Source: Polaromonas sp. JS666 (lineage in GTDB: Bacteria; Pseudomonadota; Gammaproteobacteria; Burkholderiales; Burkholderiaceae_C). Taken from it: a stretch of 64,000 nucleotides of DNA. The first letter of the stretch is position 1, and each line of letters begins with the position of its first letter. Position numbers and translations under genes: made by a program. The stretch spans positions 1 through 64,000 of the forward strand of contig NZ_FNHX01000013.1 of the NCBI RefSeq assembly GCF_900103405.1, read 5' to 3'. Positions 1 to 8,718 of the stretch are shown one piece after another. The notes beneath the pieces are model-generated. The model ran no database searches, was not told the origin of the DNA, and worked only from the letters and a program-made list of their open reading frames with translations.

Positions 1-348
1 CGGGCAACCTGCGGTGCTCGAGCCAAGCGGGGTCTGGCTAAACTCGCTACGCTGCGCTTCGCTCAAACAACGCCAGCCCTGATCCGCTTGTCTCTGCGCT
101 CCTCGGCCCAGCCAGGACGGGGCAATCGGGATCGGGGACAGAAAACCAAGAAGACAAATACCAACAAGGGCACGCCATGGCGTGTCCTTGTGGTTTTCGG
201 TATTGGGTATTGGTATTCCTTCTCCCACCCCTTGTGTATGCGCCGAGGAGCGCAGGTTCAGGCGGATAAGGGATCGCGTTGTTTGAGCGAAGTGAAACGT
301 AGCGAGTTTAGCGAGACCCCGCCTGAACCGAGCACCGCAGGTTGCCCG
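1..348. repeat. Long imperfect inverted repeat, intergenic
   Basis: Positions 1-72 and 277-348 are inverted copies of each other (about 64 of 72 positions match). Similarity continues inward to about 109 and 240, so the whole block could fold into a large hairpin or cruciform. Near the centre (about 163-188) is a smaller near-perfect palindrome around GGCACGCCATGGCGTG. I see no convincing gene inside; the only open frame is a composition artefact. The left arm touches the window edge, so the element may extend further left. It looks like a dispersed non-coding repeat; copies elsewhere cannot be checked here. Confidence 0.75.
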
Positions 349-608
349 TAGCGAAGCGGAGGGACGCAGACACCAGGGTCGCCTTTCTTTTGCTTACTTT
401 TGGTGTTTGCGTAACTTCGCTACGCGAAGTGAGCAAACCCCGCGCGCGCAGCGCGCCTTTGGCGAACAAAGAAAACCCGCTATGCGGGTTTCGCTAAAAG
501 TGAGTTGCCGCCGGGCAACCCCCGGCCAACCGCCCTCGGCAGAGAGAGATGAAGGAAGAACAAGAGGAGGAGGGGGAGGAGAGGCGCGCCCGCCGGAGCA
601 AGACCCGG
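349..608. repeat. Hairpin-rich non-coding tract downstream of the MocR gene
   Basis: This stretch has no gene I can support. It contains nested palindromes: CTTCGCTACGCGAAG near 414-428, GCGCGCGCAGCGCGC near 440-454, AAACCCGCTATGCGGGTTT near 473-491, and outer arms CTTACTTTT / AAAAGTGAG. It probably belongs to the same intergenic repeat complex as 1-348. A hairpin-forming tract at the 3' end of the minus-strand MocR gene could help end transcription, but no clear U-run terminator is visible. Confidence 0.5.
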
Positions 609-2096
609 CTACTTCACCGCATCTCTCAACCGAGCAAACACCTTCCAGAACGCCGCCTCCTGCGTGGTCGCAAAATTGATCCGCATCAGCGTGCTGGGCG
701 CCCGCACCGCGTGGAACAGCGCCCCCGGGGCGATCAGATAGCCCTCGTCGAGCATGCGCTGGGCCAGCGCGTCGGTGTCGACGCCGGTGTCCACCCAGCC
801 GAACAGGCCGGCGGGCTCGGTCGCGAAGCTGCAGCCGTGGGCGATTGCCAGCTTGACGCTGCGGGCGCGCGCAGCATCGAGCCGGGTGCGTATGCGCTCG
901 GCATGGCGGCGCAGCTGGCCCTGGTCTATACACCAGGCCAGCGCCTTTTCCAGCAGGGCCGGCGTGGTCAGCGTGGCCAGCAGCTTGGTGTCCAGCAGGC
1001 GCTCGACCAGATCGGGCGGTGCGGCCATGAAGCCGACGCGCCAGCCCGGCGCGAGGATTTTGGCGAAACCGCTGACGTAAATCGTGCGCTGCAGGCCGTC
1101 CAGCGAGCACAGCCGGGTCGCGTGTTCGGGCGCCAGGTGGCTGTAGGTGTCGTCTTCAACAATGTGGAAGTTGTGCTGCATCGCCAGCTGCAGCACGCGG
1201 TGCGCGCTGCCCGGCGTGAGGCAGTAGCCGGTGGGGTTGTGGAACACGCTGACGCTGACAAACAGCTTGGGCTGGTGGATCTCGCAGTACTGCGCCATCA
1301 CCTCCAGGTCGGGGCCGTCGGCGCGGCGTGGCACCGGCAGGATACGCATGCCCAAGGCGTCCAGCCGGGCGAATTCCACGGCCCAGCCGGGCTCCTCCAC
1401 CATCACGCAGTCGCCGGCGCGCAGCAGCGTGCGGCTCACGATGTCCAGCGCATGCGTGGCCCCCACGGTGGTGATGATTTGCTCGGGCACGGCATGCACA
1501 TTGAGCGCGCTGAGTTTCTGCGACAGCGCGCGGCGCAGGCCGCTGTCGCCCATGGGCTCGCCGTACTGCAGCGAAAAATCCCGCAGCGCGCTGACGCTGG
1601 TGACCTTGCGCACGGCCGCGGGCATGAAGGTGGTTTCCAGCCAGTCGGGCGGAAACACGCCCATGCCGGGCTGGGGTTTGTTGCTGACCTTGTGGAACAT
1701 GCCACGTATCAGCGCGGTGGCGTCGACCGGCGCCTGGCGCGTGGCCATCCAGCTGGCGGTGCTCCAGGCGCCCAGCGGCGCCAGGTCGGCCGCTTGCACC
1801 GGCCCGTGCTTTCCGGGGTGCGCCGCCGCAGGCGCTTTGGCGGCGGGCGCCGAAGCCGCATTGAGCGAAGCATCGCGCACAAAAAAACCGCGGTTCTTGC
1901 GCGCCACCACCAGGCCTTGCGCCAGCAACTGGTCATATGCGGCCACCACGGTCGAGACGCTCACACCCTGCTGCTCGGCGCACAGCCGCACCGAAGGCAG
2001 GCGCGCGCCGGGCGCCAGCAGGCGGCTGCGTATGCGCTCGGCAAAACGCGCCGAGAGCTGTTCGGTCAGGGATTGTGAAGCGGCTTTCATCAACAT
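609..2096 (-). CDS. MocR-family regulator (GntR helix-turn-helix fused to aminotransferase domain)
   Basis: Of 495 residues, about 8-75 form a GntR-type winged helix (PSVRLCAEQQGVSVSTVVAA) and about 110-490 a fold-type I PLP aminotransferase domain. The PLP-binding lysine is Lys346 in SGFAKILAPGWRVG. MocR proteins normally sense an amino acid or vitamin B6-type ligand through bound PLP and often control a divergent gene. Here the divergent gene is a LysE exporter at 2227, with a strong inverted repeat between them. An ATG two codons downstream (2090) is an alternative start. The aminotransferase domain is probably regulatory rather than catalytic. The ligand is unknown; an exported amino acid is the natural guess. 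Confidence 0.9.
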   Translation of the reverse strand: MLMKAASQSLTEQLSARFAERIRSRLLAPGARLPSVRLCAEQQGVSVSTVVAAYDQLLAQGLVVARKNRGFFVRDASLNAASAPAAKAPAAAHPGKHGPVQAADLAPLGAWSTASWMATRQAPVDATALIRGMFHKVSNKPQPGMGVFPPDWLETTFMPAAVRKVTSVSALRDFSLQYGEPMGDSGLRRALSQKLSALNVHAVPEQIITTVGATHALDIVSRTLLRAGDCVMVEEPGWAVEFARLDALGMRILPVPRRADGPDLEVMAQYCEIHQPKLFVSVSVFHNPTGYCLTPGSAHRVLQLAMQHNFHIVEDDTYSHLAPEHATRLCSLDGLQRTIYVSGFAKILAPGWRVGFMAAPPDLVERLLDTKLLATLTTPALLEKALAWCIDQGQLRRHAERIRTRLDAARARSVKLAIAHGCSFATEPAGLFGWVDTGVDTDALAQRMLDEGYLIAPGALFHAVRAPSTLMRINFATTQEAAFWKVFARLRDAVK

Positions 2097-2153
2097 GGCG
2101 CGGCCTTTTTCCTGTTCATCGCCCCCGGTAGGGCATGGTGTGCTGATTATTTG

Positions 2154-2194
2154 ACCAATACAGTTTTGGAATTTGTACCGCTAACTGTATTGGT
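2154..2194. promoter_or_regulatory. Candidate MocR operator: perfect 12-bp inverted repeat
   Basis: ACCAATACAGTT (2154-2165) and AACTGTATTGGT (2183-2194) are exact reverse complements with a 17-nt spacer, placed between the divergent MocR and LysE genes. Wide-spaced repeats suit MocR dimers. The right arm leads into TTGGTG...TATAAA (about 2190-2217, 16-nt spacing), a possible promoter for the LysE gene that a bound regulator would cover. The regulator assignment is inference from position. Confidence 0.7.
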
Positions 2195-2226
2195 GGTGTA
2201 CTGCTTTCAACTATAAAGTGGGAAAC

Positions 2227-2838
2227 ATGAACTGGCAAGAATTTACGGCTTTACTGGTGCTGGCCACGGCGATGAGTTTTTCGCCCGGGCCCAACACCAC
2301 GCTGTCGACCGCGCTGGGCGCCAACCACGGTTTCCGCCGCGCGCTGCCGTTTGTCTGCGCCGTGCCCGTGGGCTGGGGCGCGCTGCTGCTGGTCTGCGCG
2401 CTGGGCCTGGGCGCGCTGGTGCTGGCGGTGCCACTGCTGAGCTGGGCCGTCAAGATCGGCGGCGTGGCCTACCTGCTTTGGCTGGCCTACAAGGTCTCCC
2501 AGTCGCGCCAGCTCAGCCAGGCCGACGCATCACGGCTGAGCGTCACCTTCTGGCAGGGCGCGGCGCTGCAATTCGTCAACATCAAGGCCTGGATGCTGGC
2601 GCTGGCCATCGTCAGCGGCTGGATCGCCGGCCGCGAGGCGCCCGCCCTGCGCTTGGCCATCGTACTGCCGGTGATGCTGGCCTATGCCTTTGTGAGCAAC
2701 ATGGTGTATGCGCTGGCCGGCTCGCTGCTGCGCGACTGGCTGTCCGGCCCTGCCGGCAGCGGCCTGCGGCTGCGCTGGTTCAACTACGCCATGGCGGCCG
2801 TGCTGGTGGCCACCGCGATCTGGATGCTCTTTATATGA
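2227..2838 (+). CDS. LysE/RhtB family amino-acid exporter (first of three)
   Basis: A 203-residue hydrophobic inner-membrane protein with the LysE family opening FSPGPNTT near residue 19 and about six membrane segments. This family exports amino acids or related metabolites by secondary transport. I chose ATG 2227; an in-frame GTG at 2218 would add three residues but sits in the likely -10 region. The gene is divergent from the MocR regulator and its stop overlaps the next start (ATGA at 2835-2838), so it heads a compact operon. Substrate cannot be read from sequence. Confidence 0.9.
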   Translation: MNWQEFTALLVLATAMSFSPGPNTTLSTALGANHGFRRALPFVCAVPVGWGALLLVCALGLGALVLAVPLLSWAVKIGGVAYLLWLAYKVSQSRQLSQADASRLSVTFWQGAALQFVNIKAWMLALAIVSGWIAGREAPALRLAIVLPVMLAYAFVSNMVYALAGSLLRDWLSGPAGSGLRLRWFNYAMAAVLVATAIWMLFI

Positions 2839-3773
2839 GCCCCCACGCGCACATCACGAAAGGCCTGTGGCTGGGCCTGCTGGGCACCGTGATCTTTTCC
2901 GTCACGCTGCCGATGACGCGGCTGGCCGTGGGCACGCCGGACGCGCCGCAGCTGTCGGGCATCTTCATCGCGCTAGGCCGCGCCGTGGTGGCCGCGGGCC
3001 TCTCGGCCGCGTTCCTGCTGGCCACGCGCGCGCCCTTGCCCAAACGCGAGGACTGGTGGCCGCTGGCCGCCACGGCGGGCGGTGTGGTCTTCGGCTTTCC
3101 GCTGTTCACCTCGATTGCCATGCGTTATGTGGAGGCCGTGCATGCCGCCGTGATCATCGGCGCCCTGCCGCTGGCCACCGCGGCCGTGGGCGCCTTGCTG
3201 CACCGCCAGCGGCCGTCCGCCGGCTTCTGGTTGTGCGCCGCCCTGGGCAGCGCGCTGGTGGTGGCTTTTGCCCTCTTGCGATCGGGCAGCGGCGGCCTGT
3301 CCATCAGCCCCGCGGACTTGCTGCTGCTGGCCGCCGTGCTGTGCGCCGCCGTGGGTTACGGCTATGGCGCCCGGCTGTCGCAGCGCATGCAGGCTGAACA
3401 TGTGATCTGCTGGGCGCTGCTGCTGTCACTGCCGCTGACCTTGCCGCTGGCCGCCTTCAGCTGGCCGGCCGGTGCCATCAAGGCGTCGGCCTGGTGGGGC
3501 TTTGGCTATGTCGCGGTGTTTTCGATGTGGCTGGGTTTTTTCGCCTGGTACCGCGGCCTGGCGCTGGGCGGCACGGTGCGCGTGAGCCAGGTGCAGCTGC
3601 TGCAGCCGTTTATGTCCATGCTGTTCGCGGTGCCGCTGCTGGGCGAAAGCCTGGACGCGGTGACCGTGGGCTTCGGCCTGGCGGTGATCGCCACCGTGTT
3701 CATCGGCAAAAAAATGCCGGTGCACCAGCCGGCCGCCATGCCCCCTTCATTGCTACACCCTGGGAAGACCTGA
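2835..3773 (+). CDS. EamA/DMT-superfamily transporter
   Basis: A 312-residue protein with about ten hydrophobic segments and two EamA repeats, typical of drug/metabolite exporters of the RhtA/YdcZ type. It starts inside the stop of the LysE gene (ATGA overlap) and ends sharing a base with the next start (TGATG), so it is translationally coupled on both sides. Adjacent LysE and EamA exporters under one MocR regulator suggest an amino-acid or amine efflux unit; substrate is unknown. Confidence 0.88.
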   Translation: MSPHAHITKGLWLGLLGTVIFSVTLPMTRLAVGTPDAPQLSGIFIALGRAVVAAGLSAAFLLATRAPLPKREDWWPLAATAGGVVFGFPLFTSIAMRYVEAVHAAVIIGALPLATAAVGALLHRQRPSAGFWLCAALGSALVVAFALLRSGSGGLSISPADLLLLAAVLCAAVGYGYGARLSQRMQAEHVICWALLLSLPLTLPLAAFSWPAGAIKASAWWGFGYVAVFSMWLGFFAWYRGLALGGTVRVSQVQLLQPFMSMLFAVPLLGESLDAVTVGFGLAVIATVFIGKKMPVHQPAAMPPSLLHPGKT

Positions 3774-4120
3774 TGTACTGCGCCGCCTTTATTTTTGAAC
3801 CGGGCACCTATGACGAGCGCTTCCACGCACTGGATGCGCTGATCGAGGAAGCCGCCCATGCCACCCCGGGCTACCTGGGCGCGGAAACCTGGCGCTCGCC
3901 CGACGGCACGCGCAGCAACGCGACCTATTTCTGGGACAACCAGGAGGCGCTGCGCGCTTTCTCGGCCCACCCCAAGCACCTGGAAGCCAAACGCCAGTAC
4001 ACCCAGTGGTACAAAGGCTTTCACATCGTCATCTCGCAGGTGCTGCGCTCCTATGGCGACGGCAAGATCGAACACATCACGCCCAACCAGCGCGACCGCG
4101 GCCAGGGAGTTGCCGCATGA
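3773..4120 (+). CDS. Small monooxygenase-like protein (ABM ferredoxin fold)
   Basis: This 115-residue protein opens YCAAFIFEPGTYDERFHALD and contains a middle segment ATYFWDNQEALRAFSAHPKH. The pattern of N-terminal strand, helix and the W-x2-xEALxxFxxHPxH element is that of antibiotic-biosynthesis-monooxygenase/dimeric alpha-beta barrel proteins, which act on small aromatics or haem-like ligands. The exact reaction is unknown. It overlaps the upstream EamA stop by one base and the downstream cupin start by four, so it belongs to the MocR-facing operon. Confidence 0.75.
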   Translation: MYCAAFIFEPGTYDERFHALDALIEEAAHATPGYLGAETWRSPDGTRSNATYFWDNQEALRAFSAHPKHLEAKRQYTQWYKGFHIVISQVLRSYGDGKIEHITPNQRDRGQGVAA

Positions 4121-4446
4121 ACATCGCCAACATCCCTTTCGGTACCACCGACTGGTCCACCGTGGACCGCACCGAACATTCGGCCCTGGAAGGCAAGGCC
4201 TTCTGGCGCACGCAGACCTTCGGTGACGTGCGCGTGCGCATGGTCGAGTACACGCCGGGTTATGTGTCCGACCATTGGTGCAAAAAAGGCCACATCCTGC
4301 TGTGCCTGCAGGGCCAGTTGCACACCGAACTCGAGGACGGCCGCCGCTTCACGCTGGAGCCCGGCATGAGCTACCAGGTCGCCGACCAGGCCGAGGCGCA
4401 CCGCTCGACCTCGCCGCTGGGCGCCACCCTGTTTGTGGTGGATTGA
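4117..4446 (+). CDS. DHCW-motif cupin-fold protein
   Basis: A 109-residue single-domain cupin. The region VSDHWCKKGHILLCLQG carries the D-H-W-C/K-G-H signature of the DHCW-motif cupin family, and GMSYQVADQAEAHRS is the second cupin motif with a likely metal-ligand histidine. Function is not established for the family; small cupins typically bind a metal and act on small molecules. ATG overlaps the stop of the preceding gene (ATGA). It is the last gene of the tightly coupled run starting at 2227. Confidence 0.82.
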   Translation: MNIANIPFGTTDWSTVDRTEHSALEGKAFWRTQTFGDVRVRMVEYTPGYVSDHWCKKGHILLCLQGQLHTELEDGRRFTLEPGMSYQVADQAEAHRSTSPLGATLFVVD

Positions 4447-4589
4447 GCAGCCGCATGAAAGTCTTGCGCAAAACCGCCAGGCTGCGATCATGGTTGCCAT
4501 ATCCGGCAGCCGTACGCCGCGGCACCCTGAATTTTTTAACCATTGTGTGAGCCGGGCCGCCCGAGGCGGCCCTCAAGGAGGAGAGTGAG

Positions 4590-5792
4590 ATGAGCGACAT
4601 GACATGGACCCAGGCGCAACGCGCCCACAAGATGAACCCTTCGGTGATCCGCGAGATCCTCAAGGTCACCGAAAAACCCGGCATCATCAGCTTCGCCGGC
4701 GGCCTGCCCTCGCCCAAGACCTTCCCCGTCGCCGCCTTCCGCGAGGCCTGCGACAAGGTGCTGCGCGAAGATGGCCATGCGGCGCTGCAGTACGCGGCCA
4801 GCGAAGGCTATGCGCCGCTGCGCGAGATGGTCGCCGCCATGCTGCCCTGGGAGGTCGACCCGGCGCAGGTGCTGATCACCACCGGCTCGCAGCAGGGCCT
4901 GGACCTTGTCGCCAAGATACTGATAGACGCCGGCAGCCGCGTGCTGGTGGAAACACCCACTTACCTGGGTGCGCTGCAGGCCTTCACGCCCATGGAACCC
5001 GAGGTCGTGGGCGTGGCCAGCGACGAGGAAGGCGTGGACATCGCCGATCTCGCCAGCAAGGCCGCCGGCGCGCGTTTCTTTTATGTGCTGCCCAACTTCC
5101 AGAACCCGACCGGCCGCACCATGAGCGAGGCGCGCCGCGCCGCGTTGAGCGCCGAAGCCGCGCGCCTGGGCCTGCCCATCGTCGAGGACAACCCCTACGG
5201 CGACCTGTGGTTCGACACGCCGCCGCCGCTGCCGCTGACGGCGCGCAACCCCGAAGGCTGCGTCTACATGGGCTCCTTCTCCAAGATCCTGGCGCCCGGC
5301 CTGCGCCTGGGTTTCCTGGTTGCGCCCAAGTCGCTCTACCCCAAGCTGCTGCAGGCCAAGCAGGCCGCCGACCTGCACACGCCGGGCTTTAACCAGCGCA
5401 TGGTGGTCGAGACCATGAAGAACAACTTCCTGGAGCGCCACGTGCCGACCATACGCGCGCTCTACAAATCGCAGCGCGACGCCATGCTGGCCGCCATGCA
5501 GCGCGACATGCCCGAGGGCGTGAGCTGGAACACGCCGGCCGGCGGCATGTTTTTGTGGGTGCGCCTGCCCGAGGGCATGAACGCCATCGACCTGCTGCCC
5601 AAGGCGGTGGAGCGCAACGTGGCCTTTGTGCCCGGCTGGGCCTTTTACGCCGACCATGCCGACGCCCGCACCCTGCGCCTGTCCTTTGTGACCTCCAGCG
5701 TCGAGCAGATCAACATCGGCATCGCCGCGCTGGCCGCGGCCATCCGCGAGCAACTGCCCACGGGCCTGCCTGAACTGCGCGCGGCCGCATGA
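4590..5792 (+). CDS. PLP-dependent aminotransferase, class I/II (2-aminoadipate-aminotransferase-like)
   Basis: A 400-residue fold-type I transaminase. PLP lysine is Lys232 in GSFSKILAPGLRLG; NFQNPTGRTM, VEDNPYGDL and the C-terminal arginine motif LRLSFV are present. It resembles the aminotransferase half of MocR proteins and LysN-type enzymes that act on aminoadipate or branched/aromatic amino acids, but lacks a DNA-binding domain. A strong Shine-Dalgarno (AAGGAGGAGAG) precedes ATG 4590. The 143-nt gap before it likely separates it from the MocR-facing operon. Its stop overlaps the next LysE start. Substrate not assignable. Confidence 0.9.
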   Translation: MSDMTWTQAQRAHKMNPSVIREILKVTEKPGIISFAGGLPSPKTFPVAAFREACDKVLREDGHAALQYAASEGYAPLREMVAAMLPWEVDPAQVLITTGSQQGLDLVAKILIDAGSRVLVETPTYLGALQAFTPMEPEVVGVASDEEGVDIADLASKAAGARFFYVLPNFQNPTGRTMSEARRAALSAEAARLGLPIVEDNPYGDLWFDTPPPLPLTARNPEGCVYMGSFSKILAPGLRLGFLVAPKSLYPKLLQAKQAADLHTPGFNQRMVVETMKNNFLERHVPTIRALYKSQRDAMLAAMQRDMPEGVSWNTPAGGMFLWVRLPEGMNAIDLLPKAVERNVAFVPGWAFYADHADARTLRLSFVTSSVEQINIGIAALAAAIREQLPTGLPELRAAA

Positions 5793-6430
5793 TGGACACG
5801 GGCACGCTGTCGCTGTTCGTGCTGGCGGTGCTGGCGCTTTTCATTTCGCCCGGTCCCAACATGGCGTTTGTGCTCTCGCACGGGCTGGCGCACGGCGTGC
5901 GCGGCGGCTTCGCGGCGGCCATCGGCATCTCGGCGGCAGACCTGGTGCACACCCTGTGCGCCGCGACGGGTGTGACCGCGCTGGTCGCGGCCTGGCCGCC
6001 CTCCTTCGACGTGCTGCGCTACGCCGGCGCCCTCTACCTGCTGTGGCTGGCCTGGCAGGCCTTGCGGCCGGCCGGCGCGCGCGGCGACAAGGCGCCGGCC
6101 CCGCCCGCCGGTTTCGCGCGCATTGTGCGCATGGCCTGGCTCAACAACCTGGTGAACCCGAAAGCGCTGCTGTTTTTCATGGTCTTCCTGCCGCAGTTCG
6201 TCAACCCGGCGCGCGGCCACGTGACCTTGCAGCTGCTGGTGCTGGGCGTGCTGCTGTCGGCGCTGGCGCTGGTTTTCAACACCGTGCTGGGCGCCTTCAG
6301 CGGCCAGATAGGCCGCCGCCTGCAGGCGCGGCCCGGCGCCGCGACATTCCAGCGCGGCCTGCTGGCTTTGACCATGGCCGGGCTCGCGCTCAGGCTGGTG
6401 TTCCTCGACCGACCTTCCAAAGGAATCTGA
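5789..6430 (+). CDS. LysE/RhtB family amino-acid exporter (second of three)
   Basis: A 213-residue inner-membrane exporter with FISPGPNMAFVLSHGLAHG near the N terminus and NNLVNPKALLFFMVFLPQF in the middle, both LysE/RhtB hallmarks. Start overlaps the aminotransferase stop (ATGATG at 5789-5794; a second ATG follows immediately). Coupling to a transaminase suggests export of its amino-acid substrate or product. This is inference. Confidence 0.9.
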   Translation: MMDTGTLSLFVLAVLALFISPGPNMAFVLSHGLAHGVRGGFAAAIGISAADLVHTLCAATGVTALVAAWPPSFDVLRYAGALYLLWLAWQALRPAGARGDKAPAPPAGFARIVRMAWLNNLVNPKALLFFMVFLPQFVNPARGHVTLQLLVLGVLLSALALVFNTVLGAFSGQIGRRLQARPGAATFQRGLLALTMAGLALRLVFLDRPSKGI

Positions 6431-6431
6431 C

Positions 6432-7052
6432 ATGCTTCATCTCTGGGGGCGCATCAGCTCCATCAATGTGCGCAAAGTCGTCTGGGCCGCCCAGGAACTG
6501 GGCCTGACCCTGCAGCGCACCGATGCCGGCGGCCAGTTCGGCATCGTCAAGGATGCCGACTACCGCCGCAAGAACCCGAATGCGCTGGTGCCACTGATGG
6601 AAGACGGCGAGGTCCTCGTCTGGGAGTCCAACGTCATCGTGCGCTACCTGTGCGCCAAATACTCATCGGGCAACTTCTATCCCACGGCGCTGCCGCAGCG
6701 TTTTGCCGCCGAGCAATGGATGGACTGGCAGCAGACCACCTTCAACCCGGCCGGCCGCGCGGCGTTTGTGCAGCTGATACGCACGCCGGCCGAGCAGCGC
6801 AATGCTGGACTGATCGCGCAATCGGTGGCCGCCACCGAGCCGCTGCTGGCTTTGCTCGATGCGCACCTGGCCGAGCATGCCTATATAGGCGGCGAGCAAT
6901 TCGGCATGGCCGACATCCCGTTGGGCTGCGAAATGCACCGCTGGTTCGGCCTGCCGCAGCCGCGGCCCGCGCGGCCCCACCTGGACCGCTGGTACCAGAA
7001 CCTGCTGGCGCGTCCCGCCTCGCGCGGCGTGCTGGACCTTCCCCTGTCATAA
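6432..7052 (+). CDS. Glutathione S-transferase family protein
   Basis: This 206-residue protein has an N-terminal thioredoxin-like GST domain (LWGRISSINVRKVVWAAQEL; NPNALVPLMEDGEVLVWESN with the cis-proline and glutathione-binding E-S pair) and an all-alpha C-terminal half. It likely conjugates or reduces small electrophiles in the cytoplasm. AAAGGA lies 8 nt before the start, which is one base after the LysE stop, so it is co-transcribed. Substrate unknown. Confidence 0.88.
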   Translation: MLHLWGRISSINVRKVVWAAQELGLTLQRTDAGGQFGIVKDADYRRKNPNALVPLMEDGEVLVWESNVIVRYLCAKYSSGNFYPTALPQRFAAEQWMDWQQTTFNPAGRAAFVQLIRTPAEQRNAGLIAQSVAATEPLLALLDAHLAEHAYIGGEQFGMADIPLGCEMHRWFGLPQPRPARPHLDRWYQNLLARPASRGVLDLPLS

Positions 7053-7086
7053 ATCTTTAAAACCACCTGGAAAACCGAGAGCCCCC

Positions 7087-8001
7087 ATGAAGCAGCGCGC
7101 ATTCAAGCAAGTCGACGTATTCACCCCCAGTCCTTACTACGGCAATCCCCTGGCCGTGGTGCTGGACGGCAGCGGCCTGGACGATGCCGCCATGCAGCGT
7201 TTTGCCAAATGGACCAACCTGTCGGAAACCACCTTTTTGCTGCCGCCCACGGACGCCGCGGCCGACTACCGCGTGCGCATCTTCACGCCGGGCGGCGAGC
7301 TGCCCTTTGCCGGCCACCCCACGCTGGGCAGCTGCCACAGCTGGCTGGAAGCCGGCGGGCAGCCGCGTTCCAAGGACTTCATCGTGCAGGAATGCAAGGT
7401 CGGCCTGGTCAAGATCCGCCGCGAGCCCGGCACCCAACGCCTGGCCTTCGCCGCACCGGCGCTCAAGCGCTCGGCGCCCAGCCCCACGGTACTGGCCCAG
7501 GTGGCCACGGCGCTGGGCCTCAAGGCCAGCCAGGTGCTGGCCGCGCAATGCCTGGACAACGGCCCGCTCTGGCTGGGCCTGCTGCTGGACAGCCCCGAAA
7601 CCGTGCTGAGCCTGGCGCCCGACCACAAGGCGCTGGCCAAGCTGGGCACCAAGATAGGCGTCGTCGCGCGCTACCCGCACGAAGAAGCCGCGCCGCTGAT
7701 CGCACGCGCCAACCGCGAAGCCAGGGCTTTTGCGGCGTCCCAGCCCTCCTTCGCGCCCGACTTTGAGGTGCGGGCCTTTGCCGCGCCCCTGGGCGTCGAC
7801 GAAGACCCGGTCACCGGCAGCCTCAACGCCAGCCTGGCGCAATGGCTGATCGCCGAGGGCCATGCACCCGAGCGCTACACCGCCTCGCAAGGCGTGTGCC
7901 TGGGCCGCGCGGGCCAGGTGCATCTTGAACGCGACGCGGCCGGCCAGGTCTGGGTCGGCGGCGAGTCGGTGAGCTGCATCGATGGAAGCGTCACGCTTTA
8001 A
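7087..8001 (+). CDS. PhzF-family isomerase/epimerase
   Basis: A 304-residue protein with two diaminopimelate-epimerase-like halves. The N terminus FKQVDVFTPSPYYGNPLAVV, the catalytic glutamate Glu47 in NLSETTF, and FTPGGELPFAGHPTLGS are signatures of the PhzF family, whose characterised member isomerises DHHA in phenazine synthesis. No other phenazine genes are here, so the role is probably isomerisation of another amino-acid-derived metabolite. It lies in the same direction as the GST and VOC genes. Confidence 0.9.
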   Translation: MKQRAFKQVDVFTPSPYYGNPLAVVLDGSGLDDAAMQRFAKWTNLSETTFLLPPTDAAADYRVRIFTPGGELPFAGHPTLGSCHSWLEAGGQPRSKDFIVQECKVGLVKIRREPGTQRLAFAAPALKRSAPSPTVLAQVATALGLKASQVLAAQCLDNGPLWLGLLLDSPETVLSLAPDHKALAKLGTKIGVVARYPHEEAAPLIARANREARAFAASQPSFAPDFEVRAFAAPLGVDEDPVTGSLNASLAQWLIAEGHAPERYTASQGVCLGRAGQVHLERDAAGQVWVGGESVSCIDGSVTL

Positions 8002-8004
8002 GCC

Positions 8005-8718
8005 ATGGAGAACACCACCGCATCCACTCCGCTGGCCTCGCAGGTCGACCACCTGGTGGTGGTGGCGGCCAGCCTGGAGCAGGGTGTGCAGTGGTGCGAG
8101 CGCGTACTGGGCATCACGCCCGGGCCGGGCGGCGAGCATGCGCTGATGGGCACGCACAACCGGCTCTTCAGCATCGCCTCGCCGGCCTTTCCCACGGCTT
8201 ATTTTGAAATCATCGCGATCCAGCCGGGCAAGCCTTGCACGCGACCGGCCCCGGCCAGGCGCTGGTTTGACCTGGACGACCTGGAACTGCAACTGCAGCT
8301 CAGCAAAGGCGGGCCGCAGCTCGCCCACTTCGCGGCCTCCACGCCCCGCGCACAAGGCGGCGTGCGCGCGCTGGCGCGCCTGGGGCTGGACCGCGGCGAG
8401 CTGTTGGAGGCTTCGCGCATGACGCCGCAAGGCCTGCTGTCCTGGAAAATCACGGTGCGCGAGGACGGGCAGCGCCTGTTCTACGGCGCGCTGCCCACAC
8501 TGATCCAGTGGGGCGAGACCCATCCCAGCCAAAGCATGGCGCCCTCGGGCGTCACGCTGCAGTCGCTGCACGCCAGCCACCCGCGGCCCGACGCGCTGCG
8601 CGCCGGCTACGAGGCCATAGGCCTGGCCGGTGTAGGCCTGTCACAAGGCCCGCCCAACCTGATCGCCACGCTGCAGACGCCGCGCGGCCTTGTCACGCTT
8701 GAATCAAAGGGGATTTAG
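8005..8718 (+). CDS. VOC/glyoxalase-like domain protein
   Basis: This 237-residue protein opens QVDHLVVVAASLEQGVQWCE, the first strand-helix of a glyoxalase-like (VOC) fold with a potential metal-binding histidine, and contains FPTAYFEIIAIQPGKP as the acidic-ligand strand. The layout matches the glyoxalase-like domain PF13468 group, often annotated only as VOC family. Starts three bases after the PhzF stop; its stop abuts the next LysE ATG. Substrate unknown. Confidence 0.82.
   Translation: MENTTASTPLASQVDHLVVVAASLEQGVQWCERVLGITPGPGGEHALMGTHNRLFSIASPAFPTAYFEIIAIQPGKPCTRPAPARRWFDLDDLELQLQLSKGGPQLAHFAASTPRAQGGVRALARLGLDRGELLEASRMTPQGLLSWKITVREDGQRLFYGALPTLIQWGETHPSQSMAPSGVTLQSLHASHPRPDALRAGYEAIGLAGVGLSQGPPNLIATLQTPRGLVTLESKGI

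Noticed and set aside
7087-8001. Phenazine biosynthesis cluster suggested by PhzF
   Set aside because: No other phenazine genes in the window; PhzF relatives are widespread isomerases.
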